From positions 1 to 9,261 of the forward strand of contig CAMUNJ010000028.1 in NCBI GenBank assembly GCA_947090235.1: a DNA stretch of 9,261 bases, read 5' to 3'. The DNA comes from an uncultured Bacillota bacterium. Its GTDB lineage: Bacteria > Bacillota > Clostridia > Christensenellales > UBA1242. The notes beneath the pieces are model-generated. The model was given only the letters and a program-made list of their open reading frames with translations. It was not told where the DNA came from and did not search any database. The first letter of the stretch is position 1, and each line of letters begins with the position of its first letter. The position numbers and the translations under genes were made by a program. Below, piece by piece: positions 1-6,385 of this stretch.

Positions 1-1124
1 TTACGATTTTTTGTAGATTTTTTTAAGTTTTTCTTATTATTATAATTAATTATTAAAATTGCTAAGCCGCTACCAGTCACTAACACAATTGGTACAACTA
101 CCCAAGCTACCCATCCTGAATTAGATTTATTTTCACTTTCACTTGAATCAACCACAGGACTACTATTTGTAGATGGTGCTTTATTATCTACGGTTATATC
201 TCCATTATCTTCCTCTTTGCTTGCATAAAGAGTTGTATTTACAACTTCGGCTAAGTAAGGGACTGTACTTAAAACACTTTCCTTTTCTATCATATGAGTC
301 CCCATCTCAAACAAAAGATCTGTAGATTGTAGCGATTGATTATAGTGACCCTTGCCACAATAGATATCAAGAAAAAGCCAAGGGTACATACTATTTCCAA
401 TAGCAAACAAGTTTTGAGCAAATTTATAATTTTCATTGAATTTGGGATTTGATTTTCCAACCACTATTCTAACTTTGCTAAATTCTTTTTCTCCCTGTTT
501 TGCTAAATAATAATTCTTTGCAACACCATCTCTATGTATATCAAACATTGCATCAGGATTTTCTTTTGTATACAATCTATTCGCCGTCACGCTTGAGCGT
601 GAATATGCAGTAGAATTATGAGGGATATGTAATGTTTGATCTAATACAACATTGATACCATTCTTTTCTAGTGATGATTTAAGTTTTTGAGCAACATCGT
701 GAATCCCGCCAGCACCATAAATACTATCGTAACCATCTGACGGAAGATAACTTTCGTCATTATGGGTCATATATAAACAAATCTTTTTGCTTTTTCTGCT
801 GCCATCATTAGAATATTGCTCTGGAATCGAACTTAAATCATCTCTTTTGATTGAAGGAATATTTATTCTTCCAATCTTTCTTGCATAACCACAATTTCCT
901 TCTACCTTGTAAATTTCATACTCATAAAAATCTTTGGTGATAAATGTATCACCCTCTTCTATCAAACTTCTTTCGCTGATAATATTGTTATTTTCATCAT
1001 AAACCACAAAATTTTGCCCCACCTCGCCATCATCGGCATGAACAATATCTTCGTTTATCATTAAGGTAAGCGGAAGAATAAGCAATATTAAAGCCATAAA
1101 ACAAAAGATAATTTTATATTTCAT
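1..1124 (-). CDS. SpoIIP-like secreted cell-wall hydrolase, 3' end outside window
   Basis: The reading frame is open from an ATG at 1124 to the left edge: 374 codons plus two bases, and the next codon starts with AA, so the stop lies outside. Residues 1-25 form a hydrophobic signal or anchor. Residues 114-290 resemble the SpoIIP family of sporulation peptidoglycan amidase/endopeptidases. The segment MTHNDESYLP (H121, E124) corresponds to the family's HTHxxESY, AYSRSSVTANRL (173-184) to its YSRS..T region, FDIHRDG (194-200) to its second metal-ligand motif, and LLFEMGTH (270-277) to its conserved glutamate motif. These are inferred zinc and catalytic residues. A Ser/Asn-rich linker (about 305-336) leads to a C-terminal membrane helix (337-360) and a Lys-rich tail, so the catalytic domain is probably tethered outside the cell at both ends; no LPXTG motif is seen. 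No Shine-Dalgarno sequence precedes the ATG. An in-frame ATG at 1139 also lacks one, so the start is uncertain. Confidence 0.72.
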   Translation of the reverse strand, partial: MKYKIIFCFMALILLILPLTLMINEDIVHADDGEVGQNFVVYDENNNIISERSLIEEGDTFITKDFYEYEIYKVEGNCGYARKIGRINIPSIKRDDLSSIPEQYSNDGSRKSKKICLYMTHNDESYLPSDGYDSIYGAGGIHDVAQKLKSSLEKNGINVVLDQTLHIPHNSTAYSRSSVTANRLYTKENPDAMFDIHRDGVAKNYYLAKQGEKEFSKVRIVVGKSNPKFNENYKFAQNLFAIGNSMYPWLFLDIYCGKGHYNQSLQSTDLLFEMGTHMIEKESVLSTVPYLAEVVNTTLYASKEEDNGDITVDNKAPSTNSSPVVDSSESENKSNSGWVAWVVVPIVLVTGSGLAILIINYNNKKNLKKSTKNR

Positions 1125-1295
1125 ACATTTAATATGCATAATTTTTTAAATTTAATGTAAAAATTCAACAAAAACATTTTGGTTTACAAATAATTCTATT
1201 TGGAAATATTTTTTTAGATAAAGAAAAAACACGATTTAAACAATATTTTGCTTACAATATATGATAATCAAACAAAAAAATTTAATATTCATTAT

Positions 1296-1328
1296 AAAAA
1301 ATAAAACCTACACTACTTTGCAGGTTTT
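1296..1328 (-). terminator. Intrinsic terminator of the four-helix membrane protein gene
   Basis: Positions 1320-1328 pair with 1303-1311: a nine-pair stem including one G-U, with an eight-base loop. It is followed on the minus strand by ATTTTTT. The stop codon of the upstream gene (1313-1315) lies in the loop. The hairpin also has T-rich sequence on the plus side, but no plus-strand gene feeds into it. Confidence 0.65.
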
Positions 1329-1864
1329 TTATCAATTTTTTTATCTTGATTTGATGTTTGAACTTTGTTTTCTTTTTTAGGTTTTTCTTTTTTTACACCC
1401 TTTCTTCTGCTAGGAGCAAAGAATATAGAAAGTAATGCAGCCGCCATAGCAGCCAAGAAGCCATAACCTAAAGTAGAGTTCATAAAATTGTTTGCTCCAG
1501 TCTTTTGAAGCCAGAAAACAACAAACATAACACTAGACAGCAACATAAAGAAGAAAAAGCCACATGCCAGCAATCTAACTTCTACTCTAGGGGTTTTATT
1601 TCCTGCCGCTCTTCCAATAAGATCAACTAAAGCTAGCAATATCATTAATCCTGCAAAAACCATAGCGATAAGCAACAAAACTTTACCTAAAAGATGATAA
1701 ATATTTTCAAAACTTTCAAAGTTTAAAATATCATAGCAATTTAGTTGTTTAAATCCCTCGTTATTTTCTACCATGCCTTCTCCAGTATAAGACCAAAACA
1801 CTGGTTTAGAAAACATAACAAAGGCAAACACACCAAGAATAATGGCAATAACAGATGCTACCAT
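1313..1864 (-). CDS. Unrecognised four-helix membrane protein with Lys-rich tail
   Basis: A protein of 183 residues that I do not recognise as a named family. Four hydrophobic segments are visible at about residues 3-19, 58-84, 98-119 and 132-150. Between the first two is a polar 38-residue loop with several acidic and aromatic residues. The C-terminal tail (152-183) is packed with lysines, with K or R at about every second position. By the positive-inside rule both termini should be cytoplasmic and the 20-57 loop extracellular. The ATG at 1864 is preceded by GGGAGGGTGGT, a strong ribosome binding site. The gene has its own consensus promoter (1886-1914) and a terminator overlapping its stop, so it is probably a single-gene transcript. 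No catalytic motif is seen. The layout would suit a small structural or scaffold membrane protein, but function cannot be assigned. Confidence 0.8.
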   Translation of the reverse strand: MVASVIAIILGVFAFVMFSKPVFWSYTGEGMVENNEGFKQLNCYDILNFESFENIYHLLGKVLLLIAMVFAGLMILLALVDLIGRAAGNKTPRVEVRLLACGFFFFMLLSSVMFVVFWLQKTGANNFMNSTLGYGFLAAMAAALLSIFFAPSRRKGVKKEKPKKENKVQTSNQDKKIDKKPAK

Positions 1865-1885
1865 ACCACCCTCCCTTTTTTGGTT

Positions 1886-1914
1886 ATGATAACATTAATT
1901 TATGCTTTTGTCAA
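1886..1914 (-). promoter_or_regulatory. Sigma-A promoter for the membrane protein gene at 1313-1864
   Basis: On the minus strand, a perfect TTGACA (1914-1909) is separated by exactly 17 bases from TATCAT (1891-1886), one mismatch from consensus. The ATG at 1864 follows about 21 bases after the -10, with a strong ribosome binding site between them. Confidence 0.8.
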
Positions 1915-1943
1915 TACTAAAATTAAAAATTACCAATTTCTAC

Positions 1944-1979
1944 AATATAAAAACTAGAATTAGATAAATTCTAGTTTTT
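1944..1979 (-). terminator. Intrinsic terminator of the ABC exporter gene
   Basis: A perfect 13-base inverted repeat (1949-1961 and 1967-1979) with a five-base loop. The last five stem bases on the minus strand are T, giving a T-tract that continues into ATATT. The exporter stop codon (1978-1980) overlaps the base of the stem. Confidence 0.85.
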
Positions 1980-3750
1980 AAGATTCATTTTTATATAAAT
2001 TTTTATACTCTTCGCAAGTTTCTAGCAATTCTTTATGACATCCGCTTGCTATGATTTGCCCCTTTTTCATAAAGTAAATAACATCTGTGTCCACAATAGT
2101 AGATAATCTATGAGCAACTATAATTACTGTTTTGTTTGAACTAATATTATCAATAACCTCTTTTATTTTTGCTTGATTTTCGTTATCCAAAGAACTTGTT
2201 GCTTCGTCAAATATCAAGATATCGCTATCTTTCAAAAAAGACCTCGCAATTGCTAAACGCTGTTTTTGACCTCCTGACAACATTATTCCACCCTCGCCAA
2301 GTTTTGTTTCGTAACCATCAGGAAGTGACTTGATAAAATCATAAATTTGTGCTTTTTTACATGCCTTGTCAAGTTCTCTTTGTGTCGCTTTTGGATTGAT
2401 CAAAAGCAGGTTTTCTCTAACAGTAAAATTAAAAATATATGGATCTTGCGGAACAATCGTTATCATGTTACGCAAGTCTTCCTTGCTATAATCAGCAATG
2501 TCATAATTTTCACCACCAATAAAAATCTTACCTCTCTCAACATCATATGATTTGTTTAATAACTTTACAATAGTGCTTTTGCCACTTCCACTTTCGCCAA
2601 CAAGCGCAATCTTTTGTCCCTGCAAAACTTTTAATGAAAAGTTGTTTAAAACTTCGTTTTTATCATTATAAGAAAAACTTAAATCTTTTATTTCTATATC
2701 TTTTCTTCTAGGAAGTTTACCAAAAGCACTTTTTTCTGGAAACTCCTCAACACCTTCATAATATCCATCTAAAACATCATAAATACGCTTTGAAAAACTT
2801 GCACCGTCGCTTACTTTTTCATACACATACGAAATACAATTAAACATTGAAGAGACTTTTCCTCTAAAAATATAAACCGTAAATGCAGCAGCAAATGTAG
2901 TTATATCAAACTTTATTAAAAGAAAACATAAAACTATAAAACCAAAATTTAGTAAATTAGAACAAATCCCAGATGCCCTCTGTAGATAATATTGTTTTAT
3001 AGCAAATTTAGAGTCCGTTGTAGCAGCATCTTTTAAAGATCCACCTATCTTTTCTATTACATTTTCTTGAATATTATAACTCTTTATATCTCTGCTGCCT
3101 TTTACAAGTTCTGTCACATTGCTTCGACTGATATCACCCTTTTTCTGTGATTCCTCCATATTTTGTCTCCTAACTTTTGTCCTATAAGTCCAAAATAAAC
3201 ACATAATCAAGGCTTCAACTAGAGAGTATATTCCAAGCCAAGGATTTGCTATAAAAATATAAACAAATACTGCCACCTGAGATAAAATCACACATGTATA
3301 GTCAATAATACTCACATAAACACCTGCAAGTTTACCTGGGGTAGAATTTATAACTCCCGTCAACTTTCCACTGCCATACATGTCAAAATTTTTGGTCTTC
3401 AAATTCAATGTCGCTCTTAAAAGTTTATTTTGTATATGTAGAGTCACACTGCGTTGAAACTTTTGTGAAAAACTCCCAAAAAAGAGCATTGCTGAAAAGT
3501 TTGATACAATAAGAGTCAAGCAAATAAACAAACCATTTTTTAACAAACCCATCAAGTCTTGCTGAGTAAATGCATTCATCAAGCCTTGAGTAAAGAATGG
3601 CGTAAATATTGAAAATAGAGATGTAAAAATACAGCCAATAGTTATTAAAAACAAAAAAACTTTATAAGGTTTTATAAAAGTGAGCGACTTTAAGAAATAT
3701 TTTACACTAACTTTTTCTTCTTTATTGTTTTTTTGTTTGCTTTTATCCAT
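1978..3750 (-). CDS. MsbA-type ABC exporter, fused membrane and ATPase domains
   Basis: A protein of 590 residues, typical of half-size ABC exporters that work as homodimers or heterodimers in the cytoplasmic membrane. An N-terminal membrane domain shows six hydrophobic spans (about 31-53, 73-94, 147-168, 171-189, 261-279, 283-295). The ATPase domain (about 350-590) has Walker A GESGSGKST (385-393), the Q-loop glutamine in VPQDP (435), signature LSGGQ (491-495), Walker B ILIFDE (511-516) with the catalytic glutamate, D-loop SSLD, and the switch histidine in VAHR (547). All catalytic elements are intact. No C39 peptidase domain is present, so it is not a peptide-processing bacteriocin exporter. 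A single intact half-transporter suggests a homodimer; the substrate is unknown (lipid, drug or peptide). I chose the ATG at 3750 because GGAGG lies six bases upstream. A GTG at 3756 directly abuts that site and is unlikely. Its promoter carries a nine-base homopolymer. Confidence 0.95.
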   Translation of the reverse strand: MDKSKQKNNKEEKVSVKYFLKSLTFIKPYKVFLFLITIGCIFTSLFSIFTPFFTQGLMNAFTQQDLMGLLKNGLFICLTLIVSNFSAMLFFGSFSQKFQRSVTLHIQNKLLRATLNLKTKNFDMYGSGKLTGVINSTPGKLAGVYVSIIDYTCVILSQVAVFVYIFIANPWLGIYSLVEALIMCLFWTYRTKVRRQNMEESQKKGDISRSNVTELVKGSRDIKSYNIQENVIEKIGGSLKDAATTDSKFAIKQYYLQRASGICSNLLNFGFIVLCFLLIKFDITTFAAAFTVYIFRGKVSSMFNCISYVYEKVSDGASFSKRIYDVLDGYYEGVEEFPEKSAFGKLPRRKDIEIKDLSFSYNDKNEVLNNFSLKVLQGQKIALVGESGSGKSTIVKLLNKSYDVERGKIFIGGENYDIADYSKEDLRNMITIVPQDPYIFNFTVRENLLLINPKATQRELDKACKKAQIYDFIKSLPDGYETKLGEGGIMLSGGQKQRLAIARSFLKDSDILIFDEATSSLDNENQAKIKEVIDNISSNKTVIIVAHRLSTIVDTDVIYFMKKGQIIASGCHKELLETCEEYKNLYKNES

Positions 3751-3779
3751 CCCCACCCTCCACTATTTTGTCAATCTCT

Positions 3780-3807
3780 ATTATATACGGGGGGGGGACT
3801 TTGTCAA
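3780..3807 (-). promoter_or_regulatory. ABC exporter promoter with nine-C spacer tract
   Basis: On the minus strand, a perfect TTGACA (3807-3802) and a perfect TATAAT (3785-3780) are separated by 16 bases. The spacer holds nine consecutive C (plus-strand G9, 3789-3797). One added C would give the optimal 17-base spacing and one lost would give 15. A second TTGACA (3774-3769) follows the -10 but has no partner -10. The exporter's start codon and its GGAGG site come about 30 bases after the -10. Confidence 0.85.
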
Positions 3808-3827
3808 GTATATTTTTTAAATATGCC

Positions 3828-3853
3828 AAAAAACTTGTAAACTAAGTTTACAA
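3828..3853 (-). terminator. Intrinsic terminator after the XRE regulator gene
   Basis: The perfect palindrome TTGTAAACT-T-AGTTTACAA (3853-3835, minus strand) folds as an eight-pair stem with a three-base loop. It is followed by G and six T. It lies 29 bases after the regulator's stop codon and about 20 bases upstream of the exporter's -35 box, so it could also serve as a protein-binding palindrome. Confidence 0.65.
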
Positions 3854-3881
3854 TAAATCCTTATTTTTTAGATAAAAGAAA

Positions 3882-4097
3882 TTAGTAATCGCTTCTACCA
3901 AGCATATAATCTGCCGAAACTTTGAAGAAATCACAAATAGCCTTTATTGCATAAATCCCTGGCTCACGCAATCCATTCTCCCATAAGGATATAATGGATT
4001 TGCTTACCTTCAATTCTTCGGCAAGTTTCACCTGACCTAAACCATTCTCTTTTCTAAGTTCTTTTAGCCTTTCGCCAAATATATTATTATTTTCCAT
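3882..4097 (-). CDS. Small XRE/Cro-type HTH transcriptional regulator
   Basis: A 71-residue protein consisting of little more than one XRE-family helix-turn-helix domain. It has the opening FGERLKELRKENGL (7-20), the helix-turn-helix GQVKLAEELKVSKSIISLWENG (about 21-42), and the closing pattern DFFKVSADYMLGRSD (56-70) typical of the family. It should bind DNA as a dimer through a recognition helix near SKSIISLWE. There is no extra sensor domain. Two near-identical palindromes lie just upstream and are the obvious candidates for autoregulatory operators. No good Shine-Dalgarno sequence is seen before the ATG (only GAGAAAA 8-14 bases upstream). A TATAGT box ends two bases before the ATG, so a leaderless transcript is possible. 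The gene is followed by its own terminator. Its targets may include itself, the divergent small gene and the exporter; only autoregulation has support from sites. Confidence 0.93.
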   Translation of the reverse strand: MENNNIFGERLKELRKENGLGQVKLAEELKVSKSIISLWENGLREPGIYAIKAICDFFKVSADYMLGRSDY

Positions 4098-4104
4098 GAC
4101 TATA

Positions 4105-4126
4105 TTTTCTCACAACTGTAAGAAAA
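4105..4126. promoter_or_regulatory. Operator-like palindrome 1 upstream of the XRE gene
   Basis: The core TCTCACA-AC-TGTAAGA (4108-4123) is an inverted repeat with one mismatched pair. The symmetry extends to ten-base arms (4105-4114 and 4117-4126). It starts eight bases before the regulator's ATG, so a bound protein would block transcription or translation start. The same sequence recurs in inverted form at 4137-4152. Confidence 0.65.
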
Positions 4127-4136
4127 TTATTCCCAA

Positions 4137-4152
4137 TCTTACAAATGTGAGA
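4137..4152. promoter_or_regulatory. Operator-like palindrome 2 upstream of the XRE gene
   Basis: TCTTACA-AA-TGTGAGA matches the reverse complement of the 4108-4123 core except in the two central bases. The two site centres are 29 bases apart, near three helical turns. It sits between the regulator gene and the divergent small gene at 4232, so it could serve both directions. Confidence 0.62.
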
Positions 4153-4174
4153 ATTTTGTCGTATGATGGCAAAA

Positions 4175-4220
4175 TTTACTTTTTTTGACACTTATTAGAA
4201 TAGATCTTTTCTTATAAGGA
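4175..4220 (+). promoter_or_regulatory. Tentative promoter and RBS for the small plus-strand gene
   Basis: A perfect TTGACA (4185-4190) has only a weak TCTTAT (4210-4215) at 19 bases. Alternatively TAGAAT (4196-4201), one mismatch from TATAAT, has TTTACT (4175-4180) 15 bases upstream. Neither pair is ideal. TAAGGA (4215-4220) is a plausible Shine-Dalgarno sequence 11 bases before the ATG. Confidence 0.35.
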
Positions 4221-4231
4221 ATAATAAATTT

Positions 4232-4351
4232 ATGAAAAAATCAGTAAAAAACAGTAAAAACAAATTTAAAAGCAAAAACGACCCTCTCGGGTCGTATACT
4301 GGCAATTGTTTAGTTGAAGAAACTCCTATTCAGGATGCAGATGACTTATAA
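4232..4351 (+). CDS. Candidate 39-residue basic/acidic small protein
   Basis: An ATG-to-TAA frame of 39 residues and the only plus-strand gene I would support. The first 16 residues are very basic (MKKSVKNSKNKFKSKN). A DPLGSYTGN segment (17-25) follows, and the C-terminus is acidic, ending PIQDADDL. This charge split and clean ending look like a real protein rather than chance. The ending reminds me of short uncharacterised Clostridia proteins, but I cannot verify that here. There is no membrane helix and no double-glycine leader. AAGGA lies 11 bases upstream, with TTGACA further up. Two oddities stand out. Its TAA (4349-4351) directly abuts the stop codon of the opposing synthase gene (4352-4354). 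The codons for D17-S21 form the stem-loop that, read on the other strand, terminates that operon. The alternative is that the frame is a chance opening over a terminator region. Confidence 0.5.
   Translation: MKKSVKNSKNKFKSKNDPLGSYTGNCLVEETPIQDADDL
4268..4294 (-). terminator. Intrinsic terminator of the SDR-synthase operon
   Basis: On the minus strand, CGACCC-GAGA-GGGTCG (4294-4279) is a perfect six-pair GC-rich stem with a GNRA-type tetraloop. It is followed by TTTTTGCTTTT. It lies 57 bases past the synthase stop codon and inside the coding sequence of the candidate plus-strand small gene. Confidence 0.82.
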
Positions 4352-5578
4352 TCAATTTACTCCAAGTTCGTCAAGCACTTTCTTGATATCTTGCATGGCT
4401 TTATCCATCTGCTCTTTTGTGTGAGTTGCTGTATAACTTGTTCTAAGAAGTGCCATTCCTGGAGGTGTGGCAGGTGTAATAACAGGATTTACATAAACAC
4501 CACGCTCTAAAAGCATTTTACAAGCCATAAATGCTTTTGTGTCATCATAGGTGTAGATCGGTATAATAGGAGTTATACTATCAATTATTTTTACACCTAA
4601 TTTCTTTAAGCCTTCTCTCATATAGTTGGAGATATCTGCCAAAGCCTGCACTCTTTCTGGCTCTCTTTCTAAAATTTTTAACGCTTGCAAAGCACAAGCC
4701 ACAGAAGCGGGAGTAATGCTTGCAGAAAAAATATAAGGTCTTGATGAATGTTTTACAAAATCAATAACTTTTTTACTTGCAGCCATATAGCCACCAAGCG
4801 AAGCAAGTGATTTAGAAAAAGTACCCATGATTATATCAACTTGATTTTCAAGATTAAAATATTCGGCAGTGCCACGACCATGCTTACCCAAAACTCCAAG
4901 TCCATGAGCATCATCAACCATAACACGAGCATTGTATTTATTTGCAAGTTTAACAATCTCTGGCAATTTACAAATTTCTCCACTCATAGAGAAAACGCCA
5001 TCAGTAACAATCAAAATTCCACTTTCCTTAGGAACAGACTGCATCTTTCTTTCCAGGTCTTGCATATCGCTATGATTATATCTAAGCATTTTACCATACG
5101 AAAGTTTGCAGCCATCATATATAGAAGCATGATTTTCTTTATCACACAAGATATAATCATTTCTGCCAACAATAGCACTTATAATTCCAAGATTGCTTTG
5201 AAAACCTGTAGAAAAAGTCATAACCGCTTCTTTATGAAGAAATGCAGCAAGTTCTTGCTCAAGTTTGACATGAATGTCTAAAGTTCCATTCAAAAATCTA
5301 GAGCCAGAGCATCCGCTTCCATACTTTTCTAATGCTTCTACGCCCGCCTTGATAACTTCTGGATGAGAAGTAAGCCCCAAATAATTATTTGAGCCAATCA
5401 TTATAGTTTCTCTACCTTCCATTTCTACGACAGTATCCTGACCTGTGGTCAATTTGTGAAAATATGGATAAATACCCGCTTCTCTAGCCCTGTCATAAAT
5501 ATGTTCACCTTCGGTTTTATCAAATAAATCCTTTCTCCCTTCAGGATTCTCTCTTTTAATATATTCTAAAACACCCAT
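4352..5578 (-). CDS. Serine palmitoyltransferase-like alpha-oxoamine synthase
   Basis: A PLP-dependent enzyme of 408 residues in the alpha-oxoamine synthase family, which condenses an amino acid with an acyl-thioester and releases CO2. Visible residues: the PLP-stacking histidine in KENHASIYDG (H150), the cofactor-binding DDAHGLGVLG (D222, H225), the Schiff-base lysine in GTFSKSLASLGG (K256), and a carboxylate-binding arginine in LLRTSY (R379). Several segments read like the serine palmitoyltransferases of Bacteroides and Sphingomonas rather than 2-amino-3-ketobutyrate ligase or BioF: YPYFHKL (38-43), GSNNYLGLT (62-70), GCSGSRFLNGTLDIHVKLE (89-107) and FSTGFQSN (122-129). The predicted reaction is serine plus a long-chain acyl-CoA or acyl-ACP to 3-ketosphinganine. 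The ATG at 5578 has AAGGAG six bases upstream and follows the SDR stop by 11 bases, so the two are co-transcribed. No biotin or threonine-degradation gene is nearby. Substrate choice is inferred from recalled similarity; KBL or another acyl condensation remains possible. Confidence 0.85.
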   Translation of the reverse strand: MGVLEYIKRENPEGRKDLFDKTEGEHIYDRAREAGIYPYFHKLTTGQDTVVEMEGRETIMIGSNNYLGLTSHPEVIKAGVEALEKYGSGCSGSRFLNGTLDIHVKLEQELAAFLHKEAVMTFSTGFQSNLGIISAIVGRNDYILCDKENHASIYDGCKLSYGKMLRYNHSDMQDLERKMQSVPKESGILIVTDGVFSMSGEICKLPEIVKLANKYNARVMVDDAHGLGVLGKHGRGTAEYFNLENQVDIIMGTFSKSLASLGGYMAASKKVIDFVKHSSRPYIFSASITPASVACALQALKILEREPERVQALADISNYMREGLKKLGVKIIDSITPIIPIYTYDDTKAFMACKMLLERGVYVNPVITPATPPGMALLRTSYTATHTKEQMDKAMQDIKKVLDELGVN

Positions 5579-5589
5579 TTTTCACTCCT

Positions 5590-6363
5590 TTAACAATATA
5601 AAACTTTTATTAAATAATCAAGCACTCTTATAGGCAAAATCTTTTGTAGAAAAATCAATAACTTTAAAGATCCAACACAAACCCTAACTTTTGGTTTCTT
5701 TTTGCCAGCCAACTTTACAATCTTCTTGGCTACAAGGTCTGGACTCATACCTTTACGCTCATATCTTTCAATCTTTTCTATTGATTTATCTATTTTCTTA
5801 TCATCATTTTTTGCTTTAATCCTTGCATCTGTAAAGCCCGTACTAACATCTCCTGGGACAACCAAAGAAACAAAAACATTGTATGGTCTTAATTCTGCAC
5901 GCACAGTTCTAGCCAAAGCATCAACGCCTGCTTTGGACGCCGAATAGCAACTTTGATACGGCAACGGAAAAATACTTGCAAGCGATGAGGTGTTTATTAT
6001 TTTGCCGAACCCCTGTTTTTTCATAATTCGACCAACTATCGAAATATTAACAGCGTATGCAGTCAAGTTGGTGGATAAAAGAGACTGAATAACTTTCACA
6101 TCTGTATTTACAAGTTCTCCACTGATGCCAAAACCTGCGTTATTACAAAATACATCAATCCTGCCTTCTTTATTAAATATCTCGTTGATGATTTCTTCCA
6201 TGCGTTTAGCATCATTAACATCGGCACTATAATTCACAAAACCATCACCATTATATTCACTTTTAGAAATTCCAAAAACCTTATAACCCTTTTGCAAAAA
6301 TCGCTTTGCTGTAGCAAGCCCTATCCCGCTACTAGCACCAGTAATAATAACTACCTTTTCCAT
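5590..6363 (-). CDS. Short-chain dehydrogenase, possible 3-ketosphinganine reductase
   Basis: A classical SDR of 257 residues with a Rossmann fold. It has the dinucleotide motif TGASSGIG (8-15), NNAG (74-77), the helix asparagine in STNL (N99), the catalytic serine in NTSS (S127), and YSASK (Y140, K144). The second strand ends GISKSE with no acidic residue at the NAD-selecting position, so NADPH is favoured. The C-terminal 25 residues (about 233-257) are mostly hydrophobic with scattered basic residues and could attach the enzyme to the membrane, as expected for a lipid substrate. It is the first gene of an operon with the serine palmitoyltransferase-like synthase, whose 3-keto product would need exactly this type of reduction. 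Hence the proposed role as 3-ketosphinganine reductase; family membership is certain, substrate is inference. The ATG at 6363 has GAGG five bases upstream and a good promoter. No ceramide synthase or acyl carrier protein gene is in the window. Confidence 0.93.
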   Translation of the reverse strand: MEKVVIITGASSGIGLATAKRFLQKGYKVFGISKSEYNGDGFVNYSADVNDAKRMEEIINEIFNKEGRIDVFCNNAGFGISGELVNTDVKVIQSLLSTNLTAYAVNISIVGRIMKKQGFGKIINTSSLASIFPLPYQSCYSASKAGVDALARTVRAELRPYNVFVSLVVPGDVSTGFTDARIKAKNDDKKIDKSIEKIERYERKGMSPDLVAKKIVKLAGKKKPKVRVCVGSLKLLIFLQKILPIRVLDYLIKVLYC

Positions 6364-6385
6364 AAAAACCTCAAATTACAGCAAA

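Noticed and set aside
1745..1957. A 70-codon plus-strand frame
   Set aside because: It crosses the minus-strand membrane protein start, its promoter and the exporter terminator; those signals explain the sequence better.
3751..3756. GTG at 3756 as the exporter start
   Set aside because: It directly abuts the GGAGG site, which is too close for initiation; ATG at 3750 has proper spacing.
3835..3853. Rex-type redox operator
   Set aside because: The arms differ from TTGTTAA-TTAACAA at important positions and a T-run directly follows, favouring a terminator.
1978..4351. A bacteriocin system made of the 39-residue peptide, XRE regulator and ABC exporter
   Set aside because: The peptide has no leader or double-glycine site, the exporter lacks a C39 peptidase, and no immunity or modification gene is seen.
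4841..5281. A 146-codon open frame on the plus strand
   Set aside because: It lies wholly antisense to the conserved synthase, has no ribosome binding site worth naming, and its composition is that expected of a shadow frame.
4352..5578. Naming the synthase as glycine C-acetyltransferase (kbl) or BioF
   Set aside because: No threonine dehydrogenase or biotin gene is nearby and key segments read more like serine palmitoyltransferase; not fully excluded.
5702..5947. An 81-codon open frame on the plus strand
   Set aside because: It is antisense to the catalytic core of the SDR and resembles no protein; shadow frame.
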